Source: Tistrella bauzanensis
GTDB taxonomy: Bacteria; Pseudomonadota; Alphaproteobacteria; Tistrellales; Tistrellaceae
Length of the DNA: 58,884 nt
Direction of reading: 5' to 3'
Assembly (NCBI RefSeq): GCF_014636235.1
Contig: NZ_BMDZ01000036.1
Location: 1-58,884 of the forward strand
Shown piece by piece: positions 24,530-34,055 of the stretch; positions within the stretch are counted from its first letter, which is position 1; every line of letters begins with the position of its first letter. The position numbers and the translations under genes are program-made. A model generated the notes under the pieces. The model made no database searches. It worked only from the letters and a program-made list of their open reading frames with translations, and was not told the DNA's origin.

Positions 24530-27010
24530 TCATGGCCGCACGCCGCGCCCCAGACGCAGCGCATTCACGATCACCAGCAGCGACGATCCGCTCATGGCGG
24601 CGGCCGCGATCAACGGTGTCACGAATCCGGCAACCGCCAGCGGCACCGCGATGACATTATACACGATCGCCGCCGCGACGTTCTGGCGGGCGGTGCGATC
24701 GGCGGCGCGCGCCGTCGCCAGCGCCACCAGAACGGCATCCAGGCGTTCGCCTCTGAACACCGCATCGGCCGCACTCTGGGCCAGATCGGCACCGTCGGCC
24801 GGCGCGATCGATGCCGTGGCCTCGGCCAGCGCCGGGGCATCGTTCAGCCCGTCGCCCACCATCAGCACCCGCTCGCCTCGGGCCACATGCTCGCGGATGC
24901 GGGCGGCCTTGGTCGCGGGCAGTGCCTCGGCGGTCCAGTCGGCGATGCCGGCAAGCGCTGCAATCGCCGCCACCGCCTCGGGCCGATCGCCCGACACCAG
25001 CTCCACCGTGATGCCCCGTTCCTGCAGCGCGCGCACGGTATCGGCCGCACCGGGGCGCAACGGGTCGACGAACCTGATCAGCAATGGTGCTGCGGCTCCG
25101 GGTTCAGCATACCACAGCTCAGGCCCCGGCATGTCCAGGGGTGCCGCCTCGGCGCGAAGACGCGTCGCCTGTGCATCATCCACGCCGCAGAATTCCGCCT
25201 TGCCCAATCGCGCCGCCCCGGCCGCCATGCCCTGGCCCGCATGTTCGGTGACCGTGGCTGCGGTGTTGTCATCCTCGTCGGTCTCGGACGGCAGGACATC
25301 CGGCGGCAGGGCATCGGCCGGCACGGCCTGCGCCAGCGCGCGCGCCAGCGGGTGGCGGCTCATCGATGCCAGCCGCGCCGCGCGCCCCAGCCGTGCCCGG
25401 CCATCCGGATCGGTCAGCACACCCTCCAGGCCGACCGGGCGGGGCCGGCCCAGGGTCAGGGTTCCGGTCTTGTCCAGCACCGCATGGTCGATCCGCGCCA
25501 GCCGCTCCAGCGCCATCGGGCTTTGCAGCAGCACACCACGGCGCGCCAGGCTGGATGCGGCGGCAACCTGCGTCGCCGGCACCGCCAGTGCCAGCGCGCA
25601 GGGGCAGGTGATGATCAGCACCGCCACGGCATGGGACAGGGCATCATACCAGTCGATGCCAACCATCAGCCACCAGCCGGCAAAGGTCAGCAATGCGGCC
25701 AGATGCACGGTCGGCGCATAGGCACGCGCCACCCGGTCGGCAAAGGCCACCCGGCCGGCGCGGCGCTGTTCGGCGGCCTCGATCAGCCGGGCCATCTCGG
25801 CCAACTGGCCATCCTCGCCCGCCGCCTCTACCCGGATGTCGAGCGGCGCCCCCAGCACCACGGCACCGCCGACCACCCGGTCGCCGGGGATCACCATCCG
25901 CGGCAGGCTTTCGCCCGTCACCAGGCTCTGGTCGATCTCGCCCTGCCCCCGGATCACCACGCCGTCGACGCCGATCCGTTCGCCGGCGGCAACCCGCGCG
26001 ATCATGCCCGCCCGGACCTCCGACGCCGCCAGCCGGCGCGTTGCCCCGGTCACCGCATCCAGTATGCCCACCGGCTGGCGGGCCAGCGCGATCAGCTCGG
26101 CCACCGTCCGGCGCGCCTGACCGCGGGCGCGATTGTCCAGCACCCGGCCGATCAGCAGAAAGAACAACAGCATCGTCGCGCTGTCGAAATAGGCATGGGT
26201 CTCGCCGCGCCAGGTATGAGCCAGCGATGCCGCCGCGGTCAGGATCACCCCGATCGAAATCGGCACATCCATGTTGCTGCGACCGCGCGACAGCACCCCC
26301 CAGGCCGACCGGAAGAACGGCCGGCCGGCATAGGCGATCGCCGGCAAAGCGATCAGCGCCGAGGCCCAGTGCAGCAGACTGCGCGTCGCCTCGCCCATCC
26401 CGGCATCGCCGGCGGCCCAGATGCCCACCGACAGCAGCATCACATTGCCGGCGGCAAATCCCGCCACCGCCATCGCGCGGATCAGGCCCCGCGCCTCGAC
26501 ATCGTCGGCCGCTTCCATGCGCCCGGCATCATAGGGCAGCAGGCGATAGCCCAGCCGCACCGCCGGCATCACCAGCCGGTCGGCCAGTTCGGGCGCACCA
26601 TCCCAGGACACGCGCAGCCGGCGGGTGGTCATGTTCATCCGCGCGGCGGCCACCCGATCGTCGGCGGCGATCGCGCGTTCGATCAACTGCACGCAGGCCG
26701 CGCATTGCAGGCCGTCGACCATCAGATCCAGGCTGTTGCGGCCGCGATCATCGGTGCGGACATGGCCCGCCAGTTCCGCCATCGCCTCGTCCGGTCGCGG
26801 CGGCCGGGCGGCGGGATCGAGTGTCCGGCGGGCATAAACCCCGTCCAGTCCCAACTCGCGGACCAGATCGGCAGCGGCGGCACAACCGGTGCAGCAGAAC
26901 CGCGCACCACCGGCGCCGGCGGTGCCCCGGCCGATCACCGGCTGCCCGCAATGGGCGCAGGCGACCGCGACCGCGTCGTCGCGGCCGATACCGGTTGCGG
27001 TCATGCTCAT
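24530..27010 (-). CDS. ccoI: Copper-translocating P-type ATPase for cbb3 assembly
   Basis: About 826 residues from the ATG at 27010, preceded by GGGAG in the ccoH-ccoI gap; another ATG lies six bases on. An N-terminal CxxC-type zinc-finger-like element (CAHCGQPV ... FCCTGCAAAADLV) comes before a heavy-metal-binding domain (GLQCAACVQLIE). The P-type ATPase core has the ion site CPC (ITCPCALALAVPATQ), phosphorylation site DKTGTLT and hinge GDGLNDAPALAEA. Eight transmembrane helices are expected. It delivers Cu to the CuB site of the oxidase. The gene lies between ccoH and ccoS, the normal order. Confidence 0.93.
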   Translation of the reverse strand: MSMTATGIGRDDAVAVACAHCGQPVIGRGTAGAGGARFCCTGCAAAADLVRELGLDGVYARRTLDPAARPPRPDEAMAELAGHVRTDDRGRNSLDLMVDGLQCAACVQLIERAIAADDRVAAARMNMTTRRLRVSWDGAPELADRLVMPAVRLGYRLLPYDAGRMEAADDVEARGLIRAMAVAGFAAGNVMLLSVGIWAAGDAGMGEATRSLLHWASALIALPAIAYAGRPFFRSAWGVLSRGRSNMDVPISIGVILTAAASLAHTWRGETHAYFDSATMLLFFLLIGRVLDNRARGQARRTVAELIALARQPVGILDAVTGATRRLAASEVRAGMIARVAAGERIGVDGVVIRGQGEIDQSLVTGESLPRMVIPGDRVVGGAVVLGAPLDIRVEAAGEDGQLAEMARLIEAAEQRRAGRVAFADRVARAYAPTVHLAALLTFAGWWLMVGIDWYDALSHAVAVLIITCPCALALAVPATQVAAASSLARRGVLLQSPMALERLARIDHAVLDKTGTLTLGRPRPVGLEGVLTDPDGRARLGRAARLASMSRHPLARALAQAVPADALPPDVLPSETDEDDNTAATVTEHAGQGMAAGAARLGKAEFCGVDDAQATRLRAEAAPLDMPGPELWYAEPGAAAPLLIRFVDPLRPGAADTVRALQERGITVELVSGDRPEAVAAIAALAGIADWTAEALPATKAARIREHVARGERVLMVGDGLNDAPALAEATASIAPADGADLAQSAADAVFRGERLDAVLVALATARAADRTARQNVAAAIVYNVIAVPLAVAGFVTPLIAAAAMSGSSLLVIVNALRLGRGVRP

Positions 27011-27017
27011 CGCGCCA

Positions 27018-27602
27018 TCACTCCCTGTCGGACGGGGCCGTACCGGCTGGTGCGGCATCGGCCGGATCGATCCACAGCCGCTGGGTCGAAATGTGGCGAT
27101 CCCTGCCCGCCGTGACAATGACATGCAGATCCCATTGACCGGCGCGGACCGCCGGCCCGACCAGCCGCCAGTCGCCGGCACCCGCGCCGACCTGCGGCAC
27201 CGCCAGCAGCGGCACGTGTTCGCCGTCGATCGGCCGTTGCAGTCGGGCATCGATCACCGGATCGACCAGCGGCCCGTCACGGCCCGCCAGGGTCAGCGCG
27301 ATATCGGTCTCGTTCGCCGGCGCACCCGGCTCGACCCGAGCGGCCACCGTCCAGCCCAGGGCGGCCTGCGCCTCGGACGCGGCGATCAGCTTGTCATAGG
27401 CAAGCCCGCGTTCGAACGGCTTTTCAACCACCACCCCGGTAAAGCCGTCCAGGGCATTGACGATCAGGGTGGTGTTCACGGCCAGCACCACCAGGAACCC
27501 GCCGACGAAGACATAGGGGATCCAGCCGCTGCGGCGGGACGGCGCGGTCGCGGTGGTGCCGTTCGGGGCTGCCGGGCGAAGGCTGTCAGCAGTGCGGGCC
27601 AT
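27018..27602 (-). CDS. ccoH: FixH/CcoH assembly protein
   Basis: A 194-residue membrane-anchored protein. A cytoplasmic N-terminus, one helix (IPYVFVGGFLVVLAVNTTLIV) and a periplasmic FixH-type beta domain (GLAYDKLIAASEAQAALGWTV; LTLAGRDGPL; GQWDLHVIVT). CcoH stabilises the cbb3 complex during assembly. The gene lies 48 bp after ccoG and 7 bp before ccoI. Confidence 0.9.
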   Translation of the reverse strand: MARTADSLRPAAPNGTTATAPSRRSGWIPYVFVGGFLVVLAVNTTLIVNALDGFTGVVVEKPFERGLAYDKLIAASEAQAALGWTVAARVEPGAPANETDIALTLAGRDGPLVDPVIDARLQRPIDGEHVPLLAVPQVGAGAGDWRLVGPAVRAGQWDLHVIVTAGRDRHISTQRLWIDPADAAPAGTAPSDRE

Positions 27603-27650
27603 GGACGGATCTCCGGAAGACGGGCGGCAAGGGCGGCGTGATCTGCCCGA

Positions 27651-29162
27651 TCAGGGCATCTGCACCGGGGCGACGCTGTTGCTGCGCTGGGTGCGGTCAG
27701 CCCCCGATGGCGGGGCGACGAACATAGTGTCGACATGGGCTTCCTCGCCCGTGGTCTGATTGCGCACCGTCACATGCAGCGGCGTCTGTTCCTCAGGGAT
27801 GATGGCACGCGGCATCGACACGAACATCCTGAGCGAGCCGACACCATCGCCACGCACCTCGACATCATCGGCCGGCAGTTCCTGGCCATCGGCCAGATGC
27901 ACCGTCGCCTTCAGTCCCTCGGGCCCGTCGACCATCACCGCGAAGCTCGCGGGCTCAACCCGGCGGTTGGTGATCTTCAGGGTATAGCCATTGCGGATCG
28001 AACCGTCGGACAGGGTGACGAACAGGGGCGCGCGGTCACGGATCAGGGTGGTGTCGACCCGGGTGCGGGTCAGAAGCTGGGCCAGCATCACCGCCCCCAG
28101 CACCACGATCAAACCGGTATAGATCATCGTGCGCGGCCGGATCAGCTTCATCGGCTTCGGCGTCTCGCCCCGGCCCAGCGCCGCCTGATTGGCGAAGGTG
28201 TCCCAGGTGATCAGCGATTTCGGACGATGCAGCTTCTCCATCACATTGTCGCAGGCATCGACGCACAACCCGCAATTGATGCATTCAAGCTGAATGCCGT
28301 CGCGGATGTCGATGCCGGTCGGGCAGACCTGGACGCATTGCGCGCAATCGACGCAATCGCCACGGCCCTCGAAGCTTTCGCCCTTGCGGTACTTGCCGCG
28401 GGTCTCGCCACGCCAGCCCTGATAGGTGACGGTGACGGTCTGGTCGTCGAGCATCGCGGCCTGGAATCGCGGCCAGGGGCACATATAGGTGCAGACCTGC
28501 TCGCGCGCCCAGCCGGCCAGGACATAGGTGGTGACGGTGAACAGCGCGAACATGCTGTAGGCCATGCCCGAGGCGCTGCCGGTCAGCAGTTCCACAGTCA
28601 CGGTCGGCGCGTCGCGGAAATACATGATCCAGGCGCCACCGGTCAGGGCAGCGATCACCAGCCAGACCATATGCTTGGCGATCTTGCGCCCGGCCTTGCG
28701 GACGGTGAGCTTCGCCTTGTCATTGCGGATGCGCTCGGCGCGGTCGCCCTCGATCAGCCGTTCCACCCACATGAACAGATCGGTCCACACCGTCTGCGGG
28801 CAGGCATAACCGCACCACAGGCGGCCATAGAGGCTGGTCACCAGGAACAGCAGCACGGCGGCCAGGATCAGCAGGCCGGCCAGGTAGTAGATCTCATCGG
28901 GCCAGATTTCCAGATTGAAGAAATAGCCGCGACGACCTTCCATATCGAGAAGCAGGGCCTGATCGGGCCGGCCCGGTCCACGATCCCACCGCACCCAGGG
29001 CAGGATGTAATAGATGCCGAGCATCACCACCAGCAGTGCCCATTTGATCCGGCGGACCGGACCCTTCACCGCCTTGGGATAGACCTTCAGGCGGTTCGCG
29101 AACAATGCCGGCTGCGCGGTCTCTTCATGATGACCGTCGAGATCGATGCCGGAGGTGGACAT
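27651..29162 (-). CDS. ccoG: Cytochrome c oxidase accessory protein CcoG
   Basis: A 503-residue membrane ferredoxin-like protein (RdxA/FixG type). Several hydrophobic segments in the first 340 residues frame a bacterial ferredoxin module: CVDCAQCVQVCPTGIDIRDG with ECINCGLCVDACDNVMEKL, two [4Fe-4S] motifs. RLWCGYACPQTVWTDLFMWVE and TYMCPWPRFQAAMLDDQTV are hallmark segments. The C-terminus is an FixG Ig-like domain. Thought to reduce Cu(II) for insertion by CcoI. It follows ccoP after 69 bp that include a strong hairpin. Confidence 0.93.
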   Translation of the reverse strand: MSTSGIDLDGHHEETAQPALFANRLKVYPKAVKGPVRRIKWALLVVMLGIYYILPWVRWDRGPGRPDQALLLDMEGRRGYFFNLEIWPDEIYYLAGLLILAAVLLFLVTSLYGRLWCGYACPQTVWTDLFMWVERLIEGDRAERIRNDKAKLTVRKAGRKIAKHMVWLVIAALTGGAWIMYFRDAPTVTVELLTGSASGMAYSMFALFTVTTYVLAGWAREQVCTYMCPWPRFQAAMLDDQTVTVTYQGWRGETRGKYRKGESFEGRGDCVDCAQCVQVCPTGIDIRDGIQLECINCGLCVDACDNVMEKLHRPKSLITWDTFANQAALGRGETPKPMKLIRPRTMIYTGLIVVLGAVMLAQLLTRTRVDTTLIRDRAPLFVTLSDGSIRNGYTLKITNRRVEPASFAVMVDGPEGLKATVHLADGQELPADDVEVRGDGVGSLRMFVSMPRAIIPEEQTPLHVTVRNQTTGEEAHVDTMFVAPPSGADRTQRSNSVAPVQMP

Positions 29163-29187
29163 GGTCCTGGCTCCTCGGAGAGGTCGG

Positions 29188-29216
29188 CCCGGCCGGCTTC
29201 TGATGAGCCGGCCGGG
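29188..29216 (-). other. Intercistronic hairpin between ccoP and ccoG
   Basis: A perfect 10-bp stem (CCCGGCCGGC / GCCGGCCGGG) with a 9-nt loop lies between the ccoP stop and the ccoG start. There is no T tract on the minus strand, so it is probably an RNA-stability or partial-attenuation element rather than a terminator. It separates the oxidase subunit genes from the assembly genes. Confidence 0.5.
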
Positions 29217-29231
29217 TGGGGGTGGTGCGAA

Positions 29232-30101
29232 TTATTCGCCGCCACCCAGGCTGTGGACGTAAACGGCAAGCATGTTGATGGTGGCCTCGTCCAGGCGTCC
29301 GCCCCAGTTGGGCATCACGCCGTGGCGCGGCTGGGTGATCTGGCCGGCCACCTCGGCTTCGGTGCCGCCATAAAGCCAGAGCTGGTCGGCCAGGCTGGGT
29401 GCACCGAATTCGCGGTTGCCCTGGCCGTTATCGCCATGGCAGGCGGCGCAGTTGTCGGCGAACAGCGTCTGGCCCTGTTCCATCACCGCCGCGGCCGGGG
29501 TTGCCGCCCCCGACAAAGACAGAACATAGCTGGTCAGGGTGGTGATCTGCTCCCGGTCCAGGATCTGCCCGAAGGCTGGCATCTCGGACATCCGCGTGTC
29601 GGGGTCGGTGACCGAGCGGATACCGTGCATCAGGGTCTGGCGGATGGTGTGGATGTCGCCACCCCACAGCCAGCTGTCGTCGCCAAGCGCCGGATAACCC
29701 GACTGGCCGGCACCGCCGGCACCATGGCAGGCGGCGCAGTTCTCGGCGAAGGCCACCCGGCCGCCTGCGACCGCATAGGTCGCGGTTGCGGGATCCTTCA
29801 GGATGTCGGCCACATCGGTGGCCCTGATCTTCGCCAGGACGTCGGCGCGGCCGGCTTCCACGGCGGCCAGGTTCTCGACATGCTCGACGCGGGTCGAATA
29901 GCCGAGCAGGCCCTTGAAATAGGTGGTCCCGAGCGGGATGCCGGGGAAGAGCAGCACCCACACCGCCGAGAAGGCGATGCTGATATAGAACACATACAGC
30001 CACCACTTCGGCAGCGGCGTGTTCAGCTCCTTGATCCCGTCCCACTCGTGGCCGGTGGTCATGCGGCCGGTGGCCGTGTCCTTCTCGATCTTGGTCGGCA
30101 T
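29232..30101 (-). CDS. ccoP: cbb3-type cytochrome c oxidase subunit III (CcoP)
   Basis: A 289-residue di-heme subunit. The N-terminus (HEWDGIKELNTPLPKWWLYVF) and one membrane helix are followed by two class I cytochrome c domains, each with CAACH (first at GRVAFAENCAACHG, second at LFADNCAACHG). Met ligand regions RMSEMPAFG and HGVMPNWGG are visible. It transfers electrons from cytochrome bc1 or a soluble cytochrome to CcoO/CcoN. Confidence 0.95.
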   Translation of the reverse strand: MPTKIEKDTATGRMTTGHEWDGIKELNTPLPKWWLYVFYISIAFSAVWVLLFPGIPLGTTYFKGLLGYSTRVEHVENLAAVEAGRADVLAKIRATDVADILKDPATATYAVAGGRVAFAENCAACHGAGGAGQSGYPALGDDSWLWGGDIHTIRQTLMHGIRSVTDPDTRMSEMPAFGQILDREQITTLTSYVLSLSGAATPAAAVMEQGQTLFADNCAACHGDNGQGNREFGAPSLADQLWLYGGTEAEVAGQITQPRHGVMPNWGGRLDEATINMLAVYVHSLGGGE

Positions 30102-30113
30102 GGCGCCAATCCT

Positions 30114-30281
30114 TCAGGCGTCGTCGTCGCGGAGCGGGATGCGTGAGGCGCTGTCCATCTCGGCACGCTGGCCGGGCAGGAAAGCTTTCACGCCGTTCGC
30201 GAGGATCAGGATCATGACGGCGACAATCCACCATGAACGGATGAACTGATAAATCGCGTGGAGGTCGTCATTGCCCAACAT
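30114..30281 (-). CDS. ccoQ: cbb3-type oxidase subunit CcoQ
   Basis: A 55-residue protein that lies 32 bp after ccoO and 12 bp before ccoP. One membrane helix (IRSWWIVAVMILILANGVKA) and an acidic C-terminus ending RDDDA are typical of CcoQ, which stabilises the complex. Confidence 0.9.
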   Translation of the reverse strand: MLGNDDLHAIYQFIRSWWIVAVMILILANGVKAFLPGQRAEMDSASRIPLRDDDA

Positions 30282-30317
30282 GGTCAGTGGCTCCCATTAC
30301 CTCTGTGGTGCTTGACA

Positions 30318-31043
30318 TCACTGCTGAAGTTCTTCGACCGTCAGGTCGTTGAACCGCACCATGGTGCCCAGCACCTGCAGATAGGCCACCAGCGCGTCCA
30401 TCTCGGTCAGCTTCGCGGTGTCCCCGTCATAATTGTCGACGCGGGCACCGGGATAGCGGGCGATCAGACCCTCGGCGTCGCTCATCGGGTCGGCCTGGGC
30501 GACCATGTCGGCCAGGGCCACGTCGATCATCTCGGCCGTATAAGGCACGCCGACGGTGGCATTGGCGCCAAGCCGGCCGGCCATGCTGGCGGTCTCAAGC
30601 GGCCGGTTCAGCAGGAAGCCATAGGTCGGCATCACAGAACCGGGCACCAGGGCACGCGGATCATAGAGATGCGCCACGTGCCATTCGTTGGAGTACTTGC
30701 CACCCACCCGGGCCAGATCCGGCCCGGTGCGCTTCGACCCCCACTGGAAGGGATGATCGTATTTGCTCTCGGCCGCCAGGCTGTAATGGCCATAGCGTTC
30801 GGCCTCGTCGCGGAAGGGGCGCACCTGCTGGCTGTGGCAGGTATAGCAGCCCTCCCGGATGTAGATGTCGCGGCCGGCCAGCTCCAGCGGGGTGTAGGGG
30901 CGGACACCGTCCACCGCCTCGACCGTGCTCTCGATGGTGTAGAGCGGGATGATCTCGACCATGCCGCCGATCGAGACGGTGGCGAGGGTCAGAATGACCA
31001 GAAGCCCGGTGCGCTTCTCGATCTTGTCATGCGTGAGCGCCAT
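30318..31043 (-). CDS. ccoO: cbb3-type cytochrome c oxidase subunit II (CcoO)
   Basis: A 241-residue monoheme subunit. The N-terminal helix ([20 protein letters not shown]) is followed by a heme motif in [15 protein letters not shown]. Conserved [21 protein letters not shown] and [14 protein letters not shown] are typical of FixO. Met ligand is probably in [10 protein letters not shown]. It accepts electrons from CcoP and passes them to CcoN. It lies 4 bp after ccoN. Confidence 0.95.
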   Translation of the reverse strand: MALTHDKIEKRTGLLVILTLATVSIGGMVEIIPLYTIESTVEAVDGVRPYTPLELAGRDIYIREGCYTCHSQQVRPFRDEAERYGHYSLAAESKYDHPFQWGSKRTGPDLARVGGKYSNEWHVAHLYDPRALVPGSVMPTYGFLLNRPLETASMAGRLGANATVGVPYTAEMIDVALADMVAQADPMSDAEGLIARYPGARVDNYDGDTAKLTEMDALVAYLQVLGTMVRFNDLTVEELQQ

Positions 31044-31047
31044 GGGA

Positions 31048-32538
31048 TCAGGCCTCCACCGTGGCAGGCGCCGCGGCCCGGCTGGCTGCGACCGGCTGGC
31101 CCACCTGCACCGTCATGATCAGGTTGTAGACCATGATCAGGGCACCGGTGAGGAACAGCACGCCGCCAAGTCCGCGGATGATGTAGAAGGGATGCATGGC
31201 CATGACGGTCTCGACGAAGCTGTACTGAAGGAAACCCAGCTCGTCATAGGCGCGCCACATCAGGCCCTGCATGATGCCGGACACCCACATCGAGGTGATG
31301 TAGAGCAGGATGCCGAGCGTCGAGATCCAGTAGTGCCAGGACACCAGCGCCATCGAATACAGGCCCTGCTTCTTCCACAGCATCGGCACCATCATGTAGA
31401 TCGCGCCGAAGGACACGAAGGCGACCCAGCCGAGGGCGCCGGAATGTACGTGGCCGATGGTCCAGTCGGTGTAGTGGCTGAGCGCGTTGACCGCGCGGAT
31501 CGACATGACCGGACCTTCGAAGGTCGACATGCCATAGAAGGCGACCGAGGTGACCAGGAAGCGGATGACAGGATCGGTGCGCAGCTTGTCCCAGGCGCCG
31601 GACAGGGTCATCAGGCCGTTGATCATGCCGCCCCACGAGGGCATCCACAGCATGATCGAGAACACCATGCCCAGCGTCTGCGCCCAGTCGGGCAGTGCCG
31701 TATAGTGCAGATGATGCGGGCCGGCCCAGATGTAGAGGAAGATCAGCGACCAGAAGTGGACGATCGACAGGCGATAGGAATAGATCGGCCGTTCCGCGCG
31801 CTTGGGGATGTAGTAGTACATGATCGCAAGGAAGCCGGCGGTCAGGAAGAAGCCCACGGCGTTATGGCCATACCACCACTGCACCAGCGCATCCTGAACG
31901 CCCGCGAACACCACATAGCTCTTCGAGCCCAGCAGGCTGGCCGGCACCGACAGGTTGTTCACGATGTGCAGCATCGCGATGGTCACGATGAAGGCGATGT
32001 AGAACCAGTTCGCCACATAGATATGGGGCTCGCGCCGGCGCACCACCGTGCCGATGAAGGCGACGAAATAGCAGACCCAGACGATGGTCAGCCACAGGTC
32101 GACATACCATTCCGGCTCGGCATATTCCTTGCCCTGGGTATAGCCCAGCAGATAGCCGAGCGCCGCCTGGACGATGAAGAAGTTGTAGCCCCAGAAGATG
32201 AACCGCGCGAGCGCCGGCCCGCCGAACAGCGGCGCGCGGCAGGTGCGCTGCACCACATGGAACGAGGTGCCGATCAGCACGTTGCCGCCGAAGGCGAAGA
32301 TGGCGGCCGAGGTGTGCAGCGGCCGCAGCCGGCCGAACGAGGTGTATTCCAGGCCGAGGTTGAGCGAGGGGAACGCCAGCTGGAAGGCGATGAAGGTACC
32401 GGCCGCAAAGGCCGCCACGCCCCAGAACATGGCGGCGATCACGAACAGCCGGATCGTGCCTTCGTCATAGCGGGCGGCGGAGCGCACGGGCGTCGTCGCC
32501 CGGCCCTGCACGTCGCCCAGTGTTGCGGTCATTGTCAT
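31048..32538 (-). CDS. ccoN: cbb3-type cytochrome c oxidase subunit I (CcoN)
   Basis: A 496-residue catalytic heme-copper oxidase subunit with twelve membrane segments. Conserved histidine regions: [30 protein letters not shown]-equivalent [23 protein letters not shown] and [13 protein letters not shown]. Length and motifs agree with FixN. High-affinity O2 reduction with proton pumping, used in microoxic conditions. First of the ccoNOQP genes, preceded by a small membrane protein gene. Confidence 0.96.
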   Translation of the reverse strand: MTMTATLGDVQGRATTPVRSAARYDEGTIRLFVIAAMFWGVAAFAAGTFIAFQLAFPSLNLGLEYTSFGRLRPLHTSAAIFAFGGNVLIGTSFHVVQRTCRAPLFGGPALARFIFWGYNFFIVQAALGYLLGYTQGKEYAEPEWYVDLWLTIVWVCYFVAFIGTVVRRREPHIYVANWFYIAFIVTIAMLHIVNNLSVPASLLGSKSYVVFAGVQDALVQWWYGHNAVGFFLTAGFLAIMYYYIPKRAERPIYSYRLSIVHFWSLIFLYIWAGPHHLHYTALPDWAQTLGMVFSIMLWMPSWGGMINGLMTLSGAWDKLRTDPVIRFLVTSVAFYGMSTFEGPVMSIRAVNALSHYTDWTIGHVHSGALGWVAFVSFGAIYMMVPMLWKKQGLYSMALVSWHYWISTLGILLYITSMWVSGIMQGLMWRAYDELGFLQYSFVETVMAMHPFYIIRGLGGVLFLTGALIMVYNLIMTVQVGQPVAASRAAAPATVEA

Positions 32539-32572
32539 TGGATCACCGCTCCGGTGTCAGAGGCGAGACGTG

Positions 32573-32815
32573 TCACAGATCCGGGCCGTCGGCGGGGATC
32601 GATCCCTCGCCGTCGGTCTCGACCGATGCGAAATGGCGGTTGATCTCGCCGACGATGTAAACGATCGCCAGGATGCCGAGCCCGATCCCGAAGATCCTGA
32701 TCCCGATATCCGCGGCGTGGCCGGCCATATAGAGGCCGACGACGCCCGCCAGCGTCAGCAGTGCGCCGATGACGATCGACAAACCGTCCGGCCCGATTGG
32801 TTTTCTGTCGCTCAT
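32573..32815 (-). CDS. Small two-helix membrane protein upstream of ccoN
   Basis: 80 residues from ATG 32815 (GAGGA upstream). Two hydrophobic segments (LSIVIGALLTLAGVVGLYMA and IFGIGLGILAIVYIVGEI) and an acidic tail. No family recognised. It begins 34 bp before ccoN, behind the same FNR-type promoter, so it is likely the first gene of the cco transcript. A role as an oxidase accessory protein is inference from position. Confidence 0.6.
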   Translation of the reverse strand: MSDRKPIGPDGLSIVIGALLTLAGVVGLYMAGHAADIGIRIFGIGLGILAIVYIVGEINRHFASVETDGEGSIPADGPDL

Positions 32816-32923
32816 GCCCCGTATCCTCAAGCCAACCTTCCGCACGGCCAGACACGCCGGCGGGGTCATGCGGACGACGAACCACGGATGATCCGCGGCC
32901 CAACGCCGTCTCGTTGGCATGAA

Positions 32924-32963
32924 ACTATGACGGGCCGGCGGTCACAGCCTTGACACAGGTCAA
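32924..32963 (-). promoter_or_regulatory. FNR/FixK-type promoter of the cco cluster
   Basis: A perfect inverted repeat TTGAC-ACAG-GTCAA (32950-32963) matches FNR/FixK/Anr binding sites. On the minus strand a -10-like CATAGT lies at 32924-32929, 30 bp from the box centre. That is the geometry of class II FNR activation and puts transcription start near 32916, about 100 nt before the ATG at 32815. Low-oxygen induction is expected. The palindrome also sits 150 bp upstream of the divergent SafE/TauE-like gene. Confidence 0.75.
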
Positions 32964-33109
32964 GGCGCGCACGTGCACAGCCCGACAGGATCGCCCATAC
33001 TGGCCCGAAGGTCCGCGGCGGATGGTCGCATGAGCCTGCGCCAATGGCCGGATCACGCCATTTTGCAACCACCGGCCGGGTTGGCCGGCGCAGCCCCACC
33101 GACAGGTGC

Positions 33110-34027
33110 ATGGCAGACATGCTCGAACAGCTTGGCGATCATCTTCAGACGCTTGCCGCCTTGTGTCAGCCGGCCTTTGCCGGCGATGCCGGCGGGTTCG
33201 GCGGTCTGGCCGCCCTGCTCGCAGCACTCGCACTCGCGGGGCTGGCCGGCGGGTTGATGCATTGCGCGCCGATGTGCGGGGTGTTCGTGCTGGCGCAGGT
33301 CGATGCCCGGCTGACGCGGGTGCCGGTCGCCGCGATGTCCGAGGCCACGCGCCTGCGCGCCGGCCTGCTGCCGGGATATCATCTGGGCCGCATCGCTACC
33401 TATGCGGCGCTGGGCGCGGTCGCCGGGCTGATCGGCCAGGGCTTCGGCGACAGTCTGGCAGCCGTCGACCGGTTGCGCGGCTGGGCGGCGGTGCCGCTGG
33501 GGCTGGCCGGGCTGGTGCTGCTGGCGTCGGCCGGGATGCGGCTTGGCCTGTTGGGGCAGCCGAACCGGCCGGCGCTGTTTCCGGCCGGGGGCACGCCGGG
33601 ATCGGGCGGCCAGGGATCGGGCGGCCAGGGATCGAGCGGCCAGGGATCGAGCGGCCCAGGATCGAGCGGGCCGGCGCGCGCGCCGGGCGTTGCAGGCTTC
33701 GCGTCCCGGCTGCTCACCCGCATCCGCCCCTGGCTGGCCGGCGGCGGATGCCGAGGTGTCGGCACCGGGCTGGTGCTGGGCTTCCTGCCCTGCGGGCTGG
33801 TCTATGCGGCCCTCGCCGCCGCCCTGGCCGCGGGCCGGCCGCTGGCCGGCGCGCTCGCCATGGTGGCCTTCGGCCTCGGCACCATTCCGGCACTGGGCGT
33901 GGTGGGGGTCGGCGGGCAGGCCCTGCTGCGCCGGCACCCGGCACTGGCCCGCAAGCTGGCGCCGGCACTGCTGGGCCTTGCGGCGCTGCCGCTCATCGCC
34001 GGCGCGGCCACCCTGGTCGTCGGTTGA
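33110..34027 (+). CDS. Sulfite exporter TauE/SafE-like (DsbD_2) membrane protein
   Basis: A 305-residue membrane protein; AGGT lies just ahead of ATG 33110. The motif GLMHCAPMCGVFVLAQ near residue 48 and LGFLPCGLVYAALAAAL in the second half are typical of the family that accompanies cco genes (proposed heavy-metal or sulfur-related function). Six to seven hydrophobic segments. A cytoplasmic or periplasmic loop in the middle holds a five-unit GSGGQ/GSSGP repeat. It is divergent from the cco cluster and could share its FNR site. Confidence 0.8.
   Translation: MADMLEQLGDHLQTLAALCQPAFAGDAGGFGGLAALLAALALAGLAGGLMHCAPMCGVFVLAQVDARLTRVPVAAMSEATRLRAGLLPGYHLGRIATYAALGAVAGLIGQGFGDSLAAVDRLRGWAAVPLGLAGLVLLASAGMRLGLLGQPNRPALFPAGGTPGSGGQGSGGQGSSGQGSSGPGSSGPARAPGVAGFASRLLTRIRPWLAGGGCRGVGTGLVLGFLPCGLVYAALAAALAAGRPLAGALAMVAFGLGTIPALGVVGVGGQALLRRHPALARKLAPALLGLAALPLIAGAATLVVG
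33601..33675. repeat. 5 x 15-bp in-frame tandem repeat
   Basis: Units at 33601, 33616, 33631, 33646 and 33661 (ATCGGGCGGCCAGGG and close variants) encode GSGGQ, GSGGQ, GSSGQ, GSSGP and GSSGP in a loop of the SafE/TauE-like protein. Confidence 0.92.
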
Positions 34028-34055
34028 GCCGGGCATCGGCTGAACCGGGCGCCGT

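Noticed and set aside
24518-30146. Long plus-strand ORFs across the cco assembly genes
   Set aside because: Antisense to ccoI, ccoG and ccoP, whose family motifs are unmistakable; sequence is typical GC-rich mirror ORF.
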